Part shown: positions 1 to 9,826 of the stretch, one piece after another
How the letters are laid out: the number at the start of each line of letters is the position of its first letter
Position numbering within the stretch: position 1 is the first letter of the stretch
NCBI GenBank assembly: GCA_013076295.1
Contig: RQOL01000845.1
Location: 82,929-146,928 of the forward strand
Source of the DNA: Sanderia malayensis
Lineage: Eukaryota; Cnidaria; Scyphozoa; Semaeostomeae; Pelagiidae
DNA: 64,000 nucleotides
Direction of reading: 5' to 3'
Notes under the pieces: generated by a model
The model's input: the letters and a program-made list of their open reading frames with translations, nothing else
What the model was told of the DNA's origin: nothing
Database searches by the model: none
Program-made: the position numbers and the translations under genes

Positions 1-144
1 AGAATTCGAAAATTTTGTATATGTCAATTAACAATATTCTGATAATATTGTAGGAATTTGTGGGAATTAATATATGAAGAGCAATGATTGAAAATGGTAA
101 TAATAGGAAAGACACTCACAAATCTTTGATTTGGGCACGTAAGA

Positions 145-445
145 CAAAAGTAACGAATGCTGAAGTAAACAAAGGTAGGTAGTGTCAAAAATTGGTACAC
201 AATAACTGTAAATTTTTTATTAATAACTATGGATTATATATATGGATTAATAACAAGGCTCTTTTAGTTAATCTGCGTTTGTTTTCTTTAATGTTAAAAC
301 TTTCAAAAGTTATTTAGAAGAATTTTTTCACTTACTTCAAATTTGTACGATCGAGATCTGAAAGTTTTTTCGTGTGCTCAAGTCAAAGCTATTGTCTTTT
401 GAAACCATAGCAACAATATCAAGATGGCCCCATGCAAAAGAATGA
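145..445. repeat. Unclassified direct repeat, copy A
   Basis: About 300 bases match 63025-63322 in the same orientation, with scattered substitutions and small indels. Shared landmarks are GAATGCTGAAGTAAACAA near the start and CAATATCAAGATGGCCCCA at the end. Both copies finish on an ATG in good context (AAGATGG; 424 here). The frame from 424 stays open only to the stop at 553-555 (43 residues) and resembles nothing I know. It could be a duplicated promoter plus first exon, or part of an unclassified mobile element. Confidence 0.7.
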
Positions 446-555
446 GATTGAGGTCTCCCGGATGTATGAAATCAATGTGGTGTTGGGTCAATTGTGATGT
501 TGCAATAATTCTGGATAGCCAAAGTAAGAATGGTGAGGACTATAGAATAGAGTGA

Positions 556-940
556 ACTACGAATTGGTGTATAAATATAGAGGGTATGCCAAGTTGAATA
601 GTAGTCACGTATGGCATAAGTGGACATAAATTGGGATAAATTTGAAGTTGACTCCCACACTAAATAATGCTATGATCATTCAGTAAACTTCTTTCATTTT
701 CCTACAAATCACTATGAAATTACAACACTATTTAGTATCAAAATTGACATGCTAGAAGTTATAATATATTTCTGACTTTATTATATATTTTTATTGTTTG
801 ATGGATTGTTATTTCATTGTCTTTCTTTATTATGTAAACATAATACAATATTTTCCCAATCACTGTTTTGAATGTGGCAGTTTTCTGCAAGGTATATAAC
901 TTGTCTGTTCTCTACTGTACCATACTATAAATTTCATTAT
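556..940. other. No recognisable feature
   Basis: AT-rich sequence without a convincing coding frame, repeat or RNA. The short open frames here have no codon or domain signal. Confidence 0.5.
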
Positions 941-1370
941 GTTATACATTACTATAAATTAATATACATACTATACTATAATATACATTACTATACATAC
1001 TATACATTACCATACCTACTATAAAAATATACTATACCTATTACACAAACATAATATACCTTCTATACTTACCATACAAACATACTCTACCTACTATAAA
1101 AACATACTATACCTGCTATAAAAATATACTACACCTACTATACCTGCTACAAAAACATATATTGCACCTACATACATAAACACATACCTTCATACATACA
1201 CTACATACCTACATACCTACATACCTACATACCTACATACCTACATACCTACATACCTACATACCCACATCCTACATACCTACATACATACATACATACA
1301 TACATAGATACATACATACATATACATACATACATACATACATACAATACATGAGCCGGGCTCGGCCGCT
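941..1370. repeat. Microsatellite block (ACTATACCT-like, then TACA/CATA)
   Basis: Degenerate runs of ACTATACCTACTATAAAA-type units up to about 1150 grade into TACATACC and CATA tetranucleotide runs at 1195-1355. It is the minus-strand counterpart of the minisatellite and GTAT blocks inside Helitrons 2 and 3, so it is probably the expanded interior of Helitron copy 1. Confidence 0.75.
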
Positions 1371-2174
1371 TCGCTCCCTCCCCGGAGCCCGTCAAATAAA
1401 AGAAGCTAAATGTGGTTGGCGCTTTTTGCGCGCTGCACTATAAAATCATACTATACCTACATACTATACCAACATACTATACCTACTATAAAATCATACT
1501 ATACCAACAAGATACTATACCAGCATACTATACCTACTATAAAAACATACTATACCTACTATACCTACTATAAAAAAAATACATATAACTGCTATAAAAA
1601 CATACAAACACTTGTCGAAGGTTTAAATGAGGAAAATCGTGAAAATAGCGCCTGAAAAATTCATAACTTTGACTTCCTTTTCATTGGGCCTAAGCGTTGC
1701 AAGCATGCCGGAGCAACGCTACTGCAAAAACTATAACTACAGTCAAATCTACATAGTTCGAACTCGTGTAATTCGAACTTTTGTCTAATTCGAACCAAAT
1801 TTCTCCGCCCCTTCAAGGATCACTAATGAACCAATTCTTATAAAGCAAACTTCTATAATTCGAACTTTTTGTAATTCGAACATTTTCACGCGTCCCAGAG
1901 TGTTCGAATTAGACAGAATTGACTGTATACTCAAAATTCAAAACAAAGCTATCACATGTGTTCCCAATTGTTTCCCGCAACTCTCTAGGGGTCTTTGAAA
2001 CAATTAGCAGCTCTTTACAAAGACAATTCACAAATTTACAAAGCCTTTATGGATACATCGTTTGCCGTTTCGGCCCATTGTTTTGGGCGTCTCGACCTAT
2101 GTTTCGGGTCGAATCTATTGTTTTAGGCAGAGTTTCGCCACCGTCACGTGACATCACAGAATATATATATTTCA
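1356..2174 (-). mobile_element. Non-autonomous Helitron copy 1 (3' end lost in microsatellite)
   Basis: On the minus strand the element starts at 2174 with TGAAATATATATATTCTG, a variant of the family start TCTAATATATATATTCTG, followed by the GTCACGTGA and ACCCGAAACA...TAGGTCGA motifs seen in all copies. The interior (1640-2130) matches Helitrons 2 and 3. A (GCGCGC)TTC(GCGCGC)-type hairpin and a CCGGGCTC-rich segment at 1350-1430 match internal sequence of those copies. The true 3' end is not visible. A pogo-like MITE lies inside. Open frames here are repeat artefacts. Confidence 0.7.
1740..1925. mobile_element. Pogo/Tc1-type MITE with TA target duplication
   Basis: The 186-bp segment begins CAGTCAAATCTACATAGTTC and ends GTTCGAATTAGACAGAATTG plus ACTG, giving short inverted ends (CAGTCAA / TTGACTG) flanked by TA on both sides (1738-1739 and 1926-1927). 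Repeated TTCGAA motifs fill it. Helitrons 2 and 3 lack it at the matching position, so it inserted after this Helitron copy was made. TA duplication and CAGT ends are typical of IS630-Tc1-mariner/pogo elements. No transposase frame is present. Confidence 0.75.
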
Positions 2175-2280
2175 TTAGGGGACATCACTCGCTTCGCTCG
2201 TTCGCCCCAGCCCGTCAAGTAAAAAAAGCTTAATCTGGTTGGCGCGCTTCGCGCGCTGCATTCGCTCCGCTCAAGCCATA
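2175..2280 (-). mobile_element. Helitron copy 0, 3' terminal fragment
   Basis: On the minus strand this reads through a (GCGCGC)GAA(GCGCGC) hairpin, a CTTGACGGGCTGGGGCGAAC segment and ends CCCCTAA at 2175, i.e. a CTRR-type 3' end (CTAA) followed by T. It abuts the 5' end of copy 1 at 2174, making a head-to-tail junction. The 5' part is lost in the microsatellite to the right. Confidence 0.65.
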
Positions 2281-2557
2281 CATACATACATATCACAACC
2301 TACATAATACCCACATATGAACCTAATATATACCTACTATGCAAACATACTATAACCTACATAACAAACATACTATACCTACTATACCTACTATACAAAC
2401 ATAACTGAAAACATACTATACCTACTATTTCCTATCAAACATTATACCTATATACACTATAACTATACTATACCTACTATATACCTCTACTATAAAAACA
2501 TACTATACCTACCTATGCCTACTATGAAAACATACTTACCTACTATACCTATTATAC
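2281..2557. repeat. Microsatellite block (CTATACCTA-like)
   Basis: Degenerate ACATACTATACCTACTATA units run up to the LTR of gypsy 1. No coding signal. Confidence 0.75.
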
Positions 2558-3025
2558 TGTAATCGCGGTCTAAGGACTTCAGAACAAAACACAAAAGAAC
2601 ACACAACAGATAGTTTTTCAACTATAAATCAAAATTCAAATCAGCATACGATACAGCAAAGCCTTTCGCAAGCACCTTGTTGTACCTATCCGAGACACTC
2701 AAATCTCTCAATCTTAGTCTACTGCCACTCTTACGTGTGCCTCTATTTAAGCACCGTCGGAATGCGAGGGTCAAGGTACACTTGGTAAATGCTAATTGGC
2801 AAATATTACTAATACGGAGTTATGACGAAGTTTAGTAGACGATAATTATCTATAGAATTTTAATATCTAAACGCAAAGAGGGAACTAAGTTAACACGAGA
2901 AGCACACAACGTAAATATGACTATATATACTAATTAGCTTAAAAGATATACGATAAAACAAAACGAGGCTATACTAAATAACTAGATCGCAAACGAGACT
3001 GCAACACGACTGTAACCGTATTACA
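2558..3025 (-). repeat. 3' LTR of gypsy 1
   Basis: The segment starts TGTAATCGCGG and ends CCGTATTACA, so it has the TG...CA ends and inverted TGTAAT/ATTACA termini expected of an LTR. It lies just past the end of the minus-strand pol frame. On the minus strand a purine-rich stretch (ACCCCGGGAGGTA, 3026-3038) precedes it and can serve as polypurine tract. It contains a TTAAATAG box on the minus strand. The partner LTR is missing because the element is cut at about 5290. Confidence 0.75.
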
Positions 3026-3113
3026 TACCTCCCGGGGTAGGAAAGAATCGCCCTTGATTCTGAGGTACAAACAAGCGTAATGCAAAATACGAATCACCGA
3101 AGATAATAATTCA

Positions 3114-4347
3114 TTATTGAGATTTCTTATTGGAAAGAGAAGCTTCAAAAGATTTTAAGGTCTCACCACAATGCAGATTACTGAGGGGCTCCCAAGACGG
3201 TTCGATGTTGTCGTCTGCCCATTCTACCAGATAGTATGTCTGTTTCCTACCAGACCTGTTTTTGACAATTTTCTTGTGCAGAATACTGCGGACCTCAAGC
3301 TCTGCTGGGTCAGTTTCACTTTCTCCCTCGTTTGAGTGGTTATCATTCTCTGGCTCCTCGTTTACTGTAATATCTGCACCTAAATCACCTGGAATGAAAT
3401 CTGGTTTACTATCTAAAGAAACAAAGGGTTTTAAACGATTAACATGAACAATTTGCATATAATTCCTTTCTTCATTCGGATCAAGTAAATAATTAACTGG
3501 AGATTTTCTAGCAAGAACGCGATATGGACCATGCCAATTGTGCGTCAGCTTTGACGAAAGGCCCTTTCTATTGTTAGGCGTGTATAACCAAACGCGTTGA
3601 CCGATAGAGTACGAGACTTCTTTAGCATTTCTATCATAATTGGCTTTTTGTCGCTGTTGTGCAAGCTCTATATTTTCATGCGCTAGTTTGCGTGCGTCAA
3701 TAAACCTGTCTACTACTACACCTCTATAATCATCAGTCAGTGTCTTGATAAAACTCTTGTGCTTTGCGTAATGAAACAGCTATAGGGAGACGGGGGTCTC
3801 TTCCGTAAAGCAAATAAAAAGGCGTTTCTTTAATGCTGGCTTGAATCGATGTGCGATATGCAAACAAAGCGCGTATGGTAAGAAATGGTCCCAATCAGAT
3901 TGATGTTCCGACACATACATTGAAATAATAGTAGTTTGCGAATGATTAAACCTTTCTACTCCATCATCACATCGCGGGTGGAAACTTGTAGTGTTGACCT
4001 TGGATGTATTGACCAATTGACATATCCCCTTGACGACCTTAGAAAGAAAGTTATTTCCCCTATCAGACAAAAGTTTCCGGGGGCGGAATGTCGACACAAA
4101 ATTTCTTCTACAAATAATTTAGCAGTAGTGACAGCATCAGCGTTTTTTACAGCAAATGCTTCAGGCCATTTTGTGAAATAATCGGAAAAACAACAACATA
4201 TTTGTTTCCCTGCTCTGACGTAGGAAACGGGCCTAGAACATCAACTGCAACTCGATCGAACGGCCCTTCAACTGGTATCGGTTGTAACGGTGCCTTGGGA
4301 AGATTACGAGGTGTTTTTCTTCGTCGCACAATCAACACACGAGGCAC
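3114..4347 (-). pseudogene. Gypsy 1 integrase core and C-terminal chromodomain (frameshifted)
   Basis: Reading on the minus strand from 4347, the frame shows the integrase core start (AVDVLGPFPTSEQGNKYVVV, first catalytic Asp in DVLGPF), then after shifts near 4190 and 4080 the second Asp (LLSDRG) and the Glu region (DDGVERFN). Another shift near 3850 leads to the GPY-like region and, at 3114-3458, a chromodomain with VRSILHKKIV, YLVEWAD and EPSWEP. A chromodomain at the integrase C-terminus marks a chromovirus lineage and is thought to guide insertion to modified histones. At least three shifts mean no functional protein. Confidence 0.8.
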
Positions 4348-5290
4348 ACCATTTCTGTATTTCTGTGTACATACCAGTCCAAAAATAACGTTGTTGAATT
4401 CTATGATAAGTTTTTTCGAAACCTAGGTGGCCAGAAGTAAGCTCTTCAAGCATAGATAACATTACTTCATCCTTGAGAGACCTTGGAATGACAAGTTGTT
4501 TTCGAATAAGATCTCTTGTACGTGCCCTCCCTTTTAACAAATGATACAACAACCCATCTTCAACAAACATAATCGTCAGCCGTGGCCATTAGGCGGCGTG
4601 CGCACACAGAATTTTCAGGAATTTCACCTTTTTCGAAATAATTAATCAGATCCTGCAGTGCAGGGTCTTGTCTTTGCTTATTTCTAACCTCTTCTAACTG
4701 CAAACTTGGTGAATCAATGGCGTTTACGAAAGGTGTGATATGGTTAGCAGGCATTCGGGAAAGAGCATCTGCATTGCCATGCGAACGACCCGGTCTATGC
4801 TTTATAACATAAGAATAGCTTTGTAAACTCAGTGACCACCGTGATAATCGAGAATGCGGATCTCTGGCATTGTCCAACCATTTTAACGGGTTGTGATCAG
4901 TAATCACATCAAATTCGTGGCCATATAAATATGGGCGAAAGTATTTAATTCCCCATACTAAAGCTAAACATTCCCTCTCGATAGTGGCGTATTTTCTCTC
5001 GTGAGGCTTAAGGCTTCGGCTAGCATAAGCTATTGTCTTTTCGGTACCACCAATATTTTGGGCGAGAACAGCTCCGATGCCTGTGTTACTTGCATCAGTG
5101 TACAGCGAAAAACGTTCATTGAAATCAGGGTATGTCAAAATCGGGGCCTTCAACAAAGAGTTTCTGAGATATTCGAAAACGCACTGACAATCATCACTCC
5201 ACGTGAATTTAACACCTTTCTTCAAAAGATAATTCAATGGTGCGGCAATCGACGCAAAGTTTTTAATAAACTGACGATAGTACGAAACTT
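4304..5290 (-). pseudogene. Gypsy 1 RT C-terminus, RNase H and zinc domain
   Basis: From about 5290 down the minus strand codes for the RT thumb/connection (SYYRQFIKNFA), then RNase H (LYTDASNTGIGAVLAQ, ERECLALVWGI, TDHNPLKWL, GNADALSR) to a stop or shift near 4560. The next frame (4304-4570) carries the integrase zinc domain (HLGFEKTYHRI, CASCVDCA). The RT catalytic YxDD part is missing. The left frame end at 5290 coincides with the DIRS boundary. Confidence 0.85.
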
Positions 5291-5336
5291 ACCCACAATA
5301 TTCTCCAAATCTGAGGAATTATTTTTTATCCAACAG

Positions 5337-5359
5337 GGGGAGGGGAACTTACCCTCCCC
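5337..5359. other. G/C-run hairpin near DIRS 5' edge
   Basis: GGGGAGGG at 5337-5344 pairs exactly with CCCTCCCC at 5352-5359 around a 7-base loop. It lies in the open frame upstream of the RT motifs. No function can be assigned. Confidence 0.5.
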
Positions 5360-5394
5360 AACAACAACAACACTTTTACCAGAGGCAACAATTT

Positions 5395-6290
5395 CAAAGT
5401 CAGCTGCCATCAAAACCCCTACAGAACAGAAGAGGCAGGGGCAGAGGCAAGACCCTTCATCAGTGAACTCACAGGTAAGGCAATTTTCCAAAAATTTTGA
5501 TACAAACATCAGACCTTATCTTGAGTACAAAGTTAAAAATTTTAGAGGTGGTCAGATTTCAAACCATTTGACACAGTGGAAAGCTTTAACATCTGATAAA
5601 ACTATCTTGCAAACTGTTGTTGGAGATACTATAGAGTTTATTGAGCAACCCCCGGAAATGTCAATTATACTTAGAAATTATATTGCTAAAGAGCATGCTG
5701 AGCAAGTATACACTGAGCTGAGTGATCTCATTGATAAAAAAGTAATTGTTCTTTGTGACCATGAGCCTGGGGAATTTATCTCCCCCATTTTCTCAGTGCC
5801 GAAAAAGGATAATAAAATTCGCCTTATCTTGAATTTAAAAAGTATGAATCAGTATGTTCAGTACCATCATTTTAAAATGGACTCCATTCATACAGCTCTG
5901 GAACTTATCACGGAAGACTGTTGGATGGCGTCCATTGATCTCAAGGATGCCTATTATAGTGTCAAGGTGCATGATGAATTTCAGAAGTATTTAAAGTTTT
6001 GTTACAAAGATAAGCTTTATAAGTATATTGCGTACCCAAATGGCCTCTGCCACCGCCCAAGGAAATTTACCAAACTTTTAAAGCCCCTTTTATGCTCCTT
6101 GCGGAAAAATGGTCATATTTTGTGTGCTTTCATTGATGATCTACTTTTGGTAGCAACTTCTTATCAAGGGTGCTGCTCTACTGTAATGCAGACAATTCAG
6201 TCTCTTGATATGTTAGGTTTTACAGTTCACCCAGAAAAGTCAGTATACCTTACCACAGAAACAAATAACATTTCTTGGTTTCGATATTAA
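5395..6290 (+). pseudogene. DIRS reverse transcriptase (frameshifted into RNase H)
   Basis: The frame shows RT motifs in order: KKVIVLCDHEPGEFISPIFS (palm start), VPKKDNKIRLILNLK, WMASIDLKDAYYSV (first catalytic Asp), YPNGLCHRPRKFTKLLKPLL and FIDDLLLVA (catalytic Asp pair) near 6130-6155. The PxxFTK and NG-xxPR style is typical of DIRS rather than gypsy RT. At about 6255-6270 the frame breaks; the LGF continuation (FLGFDINS) is in the next frame, which runs into RNase H. No start codon can be chosen with confidence; the frame is open upstream into unrelated sequence. Confidence 0.85.
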
Positions 6291-7425
6291 TTCTACTTCT
6301 ATGAAAATAACCCTAACCAAGGACAAAATCACTAAGCTTATCAATAGCATGTCAAATTTGCTTGAAAAGAACACTTCATCAATTCGACAAGTAGCACAAG
6401 TAATTGGCTACATTGTGTCTAGTCTCCCAGCCGTGAGATATGGCCAATGTCATTATCGATCCATTGAAAAGGACAAAATTAATGCCTTGAAAGAGGCAAA
6501 AGGAAACTTTGATGCACAAATGTATCTGTCATCCAAAGCTAGATTAGAACTAAACTGGTGGTTAGCCAACATCTACACTTCTTTTAATTATATTCAGCAG
6601 CCAAAAGTGGATGCGGTAATATGTTCTGATGCCTCCCTTTTCGGTTGGGGTGCAGTTATGGAAAATACATCCACAGGGGGTCAATGGTCATACACAGAAG
6701 CTAAAAATCACATCAACTACCTGGAGCTTCTGGCTGCCTATTTTGCATTAAAATCATTTTTTCATGAAATTGGGGGCAAACATGTAAAGATAATGATTGA
6801 TAACACCACTGCAGTAGCAGTTATTAATACTATGGGCACTTGTCATAGTGACTCGTGCAACTCTATTGCATGTGAAATCTGGCAGTTTTGTGAGACAAAT
6901 GTTATGTGGCTTACTGCAGCACACATCCCTGGAACGGAAAATATTATTGCTGATAGGGAGTCTAGGAACACAAATATTGACACAGAATGGATGCTGAACC
7001 CAAAAGTACTATTTGAAGTGTTGCATGATATCCCCTTCTCTCCTACCATTGATCTATTTGCATCCAGATTAAACCACCAATTTGATGAGTATGTCTCATA
7101 TAGACAAGACCCATATGCAAAGCATATCAATGCATTTTCTTTGTCATGGACAAATGAAAAGTTTTACTCTTTTCCCCCATTTAGTTGCATTCTCAAAGTC
7201 ATCAGGAAAATTATAGCAGACCAGGCAACAGGAATTTTAGTGGTCCCAGATTGGGCAACTCAAACATGGTACCCATTGTTGTTGGGAGTCCTGGAGCAGC
7301 CACCCATAATTCTCAAACCATCAGTGGAACTGTTGATAATGCCATCACAACCCAACCTGAGGCACCCATTACACAAGAGTCTGAGATTAGCTATCTGTCT
7401 TGTATCTGGGAAACATTACAAGTGA
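6265..7425 (+). pseudogene. DIRS RNase H and C-terminal extension
   Basis: After the frame break this 374-residue frame (first ATG 6301) carries RNase H: CSDASLFGWGAVM, NYLELLAAYFAL, IDNTTAVAVIN and AHIPGTENIIAD. The following segment (PTIDLFASRLNHQFDEYVSY, then DPYAKHINAFSLSW and FYSFPPF) is the conserved block between RNase H and recombinase in DIRS-like elements. The frame ends at 7425, overlapping the recombinase frame by about 240 bases. Confidence 0.85.
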
Positions 7426-8366
7426 CAGGTTTGTCTAGAGATACTATTGATATCATTGTAAGTTCTTGGCGTGAGGGTACAAAGTCACAGTATCAGTCTT
7501 ACGCAAAGAAATGGTTTGAATTTTGCAAGACAAATAAATGTCATATTATTTCACCACCGCTACATCTTGCAATGCAATTCCTTTCAGATATGTTTTATTC
7601 TGGTTTGTCATATAGCTCAATAAATGCAGCAAGAAGTGTATTATCATCATTGTTATACCTTGAAAGTAGTAGTATTCCATTTGGACAATTGCCCATTGTA
7701 AAGAGATTCATGAAAGGAATCTTTGAATTACGCCCATCACTTCCTAAATATACCGCAACTTGGAATATTAATATTGCATTTGAATACATCAGAAAACATG
7801 ACCTGGTATCATTAAAATTGAAAGATCTTTCTTATAGGATTGCATTTCTCTTGTGCCTCTTAAGTGGGCAAAGGTGCCAAACAGTTAGTAAAAGTTTCCC
7901 TTGATAATATATTTGTCAATGAAGATAAGGTAACGTTTCCTATCACTGAAAAACTGAAACATACCGGATAGGTAGTCACCAAAAACCCTTAGAATTTTTG
8001 GCTTTTTCCCATGACAGGCAATTGTGTATTGTGAGTCATTTACATGAATATCTACAAAAAACTGCTAACATACGTGGACAGGAGAAACAGTTGCTAATTA
8101 GTTTCATAAAGACACACAAAGCTGTATCTCGGGACACAATTTCCCACTGGATACGTTCTTTTATGACTTCTGCAGGTGGAAACACACAGAAAGGTTCAGT
8201 AGTCATAGCACAAGAGCCGCTTCTGCTTCTCATCTTGCTGCAAAAAAACTTCGACATCAAGGACATCATGAGTGCTGCGGGATGGTCCAAAGAGGAAACC
8301 TTTCAAAAATTTTATCATTTTAACTCTTGTTTTAACTATGGCAATGCGATTTTGGAAACACTGTGA
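7380..8366 (+). pseudogene. DIRS tyrosine recombinase, frameshifted
   Basis: The recombinase would integrate the circular cDNA. All four catalytic residue types are visible but in different frames: the first Arg in LSGQRCQTV (about 7870), His and second Arg in HSTR (8204-8215), and Tyr in FQKFYHF (8313-8315). Breaks occur after 7890, at in-frame stops near 7970-7990, near 8195 and at the A7 run 8242-8248, where one A fewer would restore the frame. The N-terminal core-binding part (EGTKSQYQSYAKKWFEFC) is clear. Inactive copy. Confidence 0.85.
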
Positions 8367-8370
8367 ACAT

Positions 8371-8625
8371 CATTGTTATTTGTCTTTAATGTTAATTAAA
8401 ATATTGCTATCTTACAACATTTATGAGCATTGTTATTATTTGCCTTTGGTTCAGTTAAACATTTTGAACACTTTCTTGTTGGTTTTGTAACATGCTGTGC
8501 AAAAGAAACAAACAAACTGTATTGTTTATTCTACTTATTATTCTTATGAATTGGTAATATTGACTCAATGACGGCTCTAAAATCTCGTACAACTTCGGAA
8601 TGACGTAGGCTGATGGTGAAATAGA
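8371..8625. other. No recognisable gene; DIRS 3' flank
   Basis: AT-rich sequence between the recombinase end and the inverted repeat. It may hold the DIRS 3' end. No inverted terminal repeat matching the left side could be seen. Confidence 0.4.
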
Positions 8626-8678
8626 ATTGAAAATTAAACGAGACTTACCTGGAAGGGAAGTTGAAGTTTGATTGTAAT
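8626..8678 (+). repeat. Left arm (outer part) of a split inverted repeat
   Basis: Bases 8626-8678 match the reverse complement of 13212-13266 (shared core TTGAAAATTAAACGAGACTT, then ACCTGGAAGG). With gypsy 2 removed this arm continues at 13026, and the whole arm (about 95 bp) pairs with 13171-13266. So one foldback was split by the retrotransposon. Confidence 0.75.
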
Positions 8679-8825
8679 TGTCGCGTTATCAATTTAACGA
8701 AGAGGGAATACAGGATGAGAAAATACACGTGTCATTACTTGACTGTGTCAAATCATAATGCCCATTTTCACAACAGCAACAACAATAATCAAATCGATAA
8801 TAATAATAATAATCTTAATACAACA
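8679..8825 (-). repeat. Gypsy 2 3' LTR
   Basis: 147 bp, TG...CA ends; compared with 12874-13020 I see two A/G differences (near 8692 and 8702). It is preceded by GTAAT and followed by the polypurine tract of the minus-strand element. Confidence 0.95.
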
Positions 8826-8836
8826 TCTCCCCTTTT
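8826..8836 (-). promoter_or_regulatory. Gypsy 2 polypurine tract
   Basis: On the minus strand AAAAGGGGAGA lies directly upstream of the 3' LTR, the usual place for plus-strand DNA priming. Confidence 0.8.
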
Positions 8837-8840
8837 CGGG

Positions 8841-9826
8841 TTATTTTAACGACATGTTCTCTAGAGCTTTTAGTGATGGTTTAATGTTCCTTTTAGGTCT
8901 TGAGAGAATGTTCAGTTCAATCTTCTTTTCAGGTATCGGAGTGATAGGCACTTCAGGTTCCTTCACTGTGCTCTCTGTAGTCGCTTCAGGAGTCAAAGGA
9001 ATTAAGTGTTCACGATTTCTCCTTATAACTTTGGTTGGTGTTTGTATAAGATAGGATCTTGGGCTATCTGCTGACTTCAGGACTGTTCCTTGCTCATTGT
9101 GTGTAGTAACATTCACATTTGTACCTGGAACTAGTGTTGACAGAGGTATCGCACGATGTATTCTGTCATAGCGAATTTTCTCTTGCCCTCTATAATCACT
9201 TTCTTTCTCTTTGAGATTCTCAATGTCGGGTATCTTTGGATTAAGCTTCGAGTCAAATATAGGGAGTGTTGATCTTATCACTCGACCCATTAATAACTCT
9301 GCCGGAGAATATCCACACTTTAGTGGTGTAGATCTATATGCTAGAAGTGCTCTTTCAGGTTCTTTTGACTTCTTTAGAATTACTTTGGTTGTCTGAACCG
9401 CACGTTCTACTTCACCATTTGATCGTGGAAATCTTGGACTGCTTGTGACAACATTGCATCCCCACTCTCGTGCGAACACAACGTACTCAGCACTATTGAA
9501 TGGTGGACCGTTATCCGAGCGAAGTGTCTCTGGATTTCCATGCCTTGCAAATAAACTCTTCAAAACACGCAATACTTCAGGCGTGGTCTTGTTTTTATTC
9601 ATTGCCCCAACTTCAATAAATCTGGAATAGTAATCAACTACTATCAGGAAATCGACTGACTTCAAATGAAAGAAATCTAGTCCTATGATTTGCCATGGAC
9701 GGTCAGAAAATGGGCTTGTAATTAGCGGCTCTGTACTGTTTCTCTTATGTTCATTGCAAATTCTACAACACTCTACCATGTCTTGTATCTGTTTGCTCAT
9801 CCCAGGCCACCACACATTTTTTTAGC
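8841..9826 (-). CDS. pol: Gypsy 2 integrase
   Basis: This 324-residue frame holds the end of the zinc domain (CCRICNEHK), the core with Asp in IIGLDFF, Asp in LRSDNGPPF and Glu in SNGEVERAV, and a basic C-terminal part (RVIRSTLPIF, IRRNREHLIP). It inserts the cDNA into the genome. No chromodomain is seen, unlike gypsy 1. It is out of frame with the upstream RT-RNase H frame because of the A7 run at about 9823; with A6 the frames join. The core itself looks intact. Confidence 0.9.

Larger units (their letters stand above)
3026..5290 (-). mobile_element. Gypsy 1: Ty3/gypsy chromovirus-like element, truncated by DIRS insertion
   Basis: Minus-strand remains run in the order end of reverse transcriptase, RNase H, HHCC zinc domain, integrase core, chromodomain, 3' LTR. 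Everything upstream (gag, protease, most of RT) is absent: the pol reading stops at about 5275-5290 where the DIRS element begins. Several frameshifts (about 4310, 4190, 4080, 3850) make it inactive. No target duplication can be checked. Confidence 0.85.
5291..8370 (+). mobile_element. DIRS-like tyrosine-recombinase retrotransposon, degraded
   Basis: Plus-strand frames in the order DIRS-type reverse transcriptase, RNase H, DIRS-specific extension and tyrosine recombinase identify a DIRS-like element. It interrupts gypsy 1 in the opposite orientation. RNase H and recombinase frames overlap (7185-7425), as is common in this group. No gag frame, no methyltransferase and no clear inverted terminal repeat was found, so it is 5' truncated or its ends are too diverged. 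Several frameshifts inactivate it. Confidence 0.85.

Noticed and set aside
3262..4426. Plus-strand open frames across gypsy 1 (and similar ones across gypsy 2 and 3)
   Set aside because: They are antisense shadows of the minus-strand pol and gag frames.
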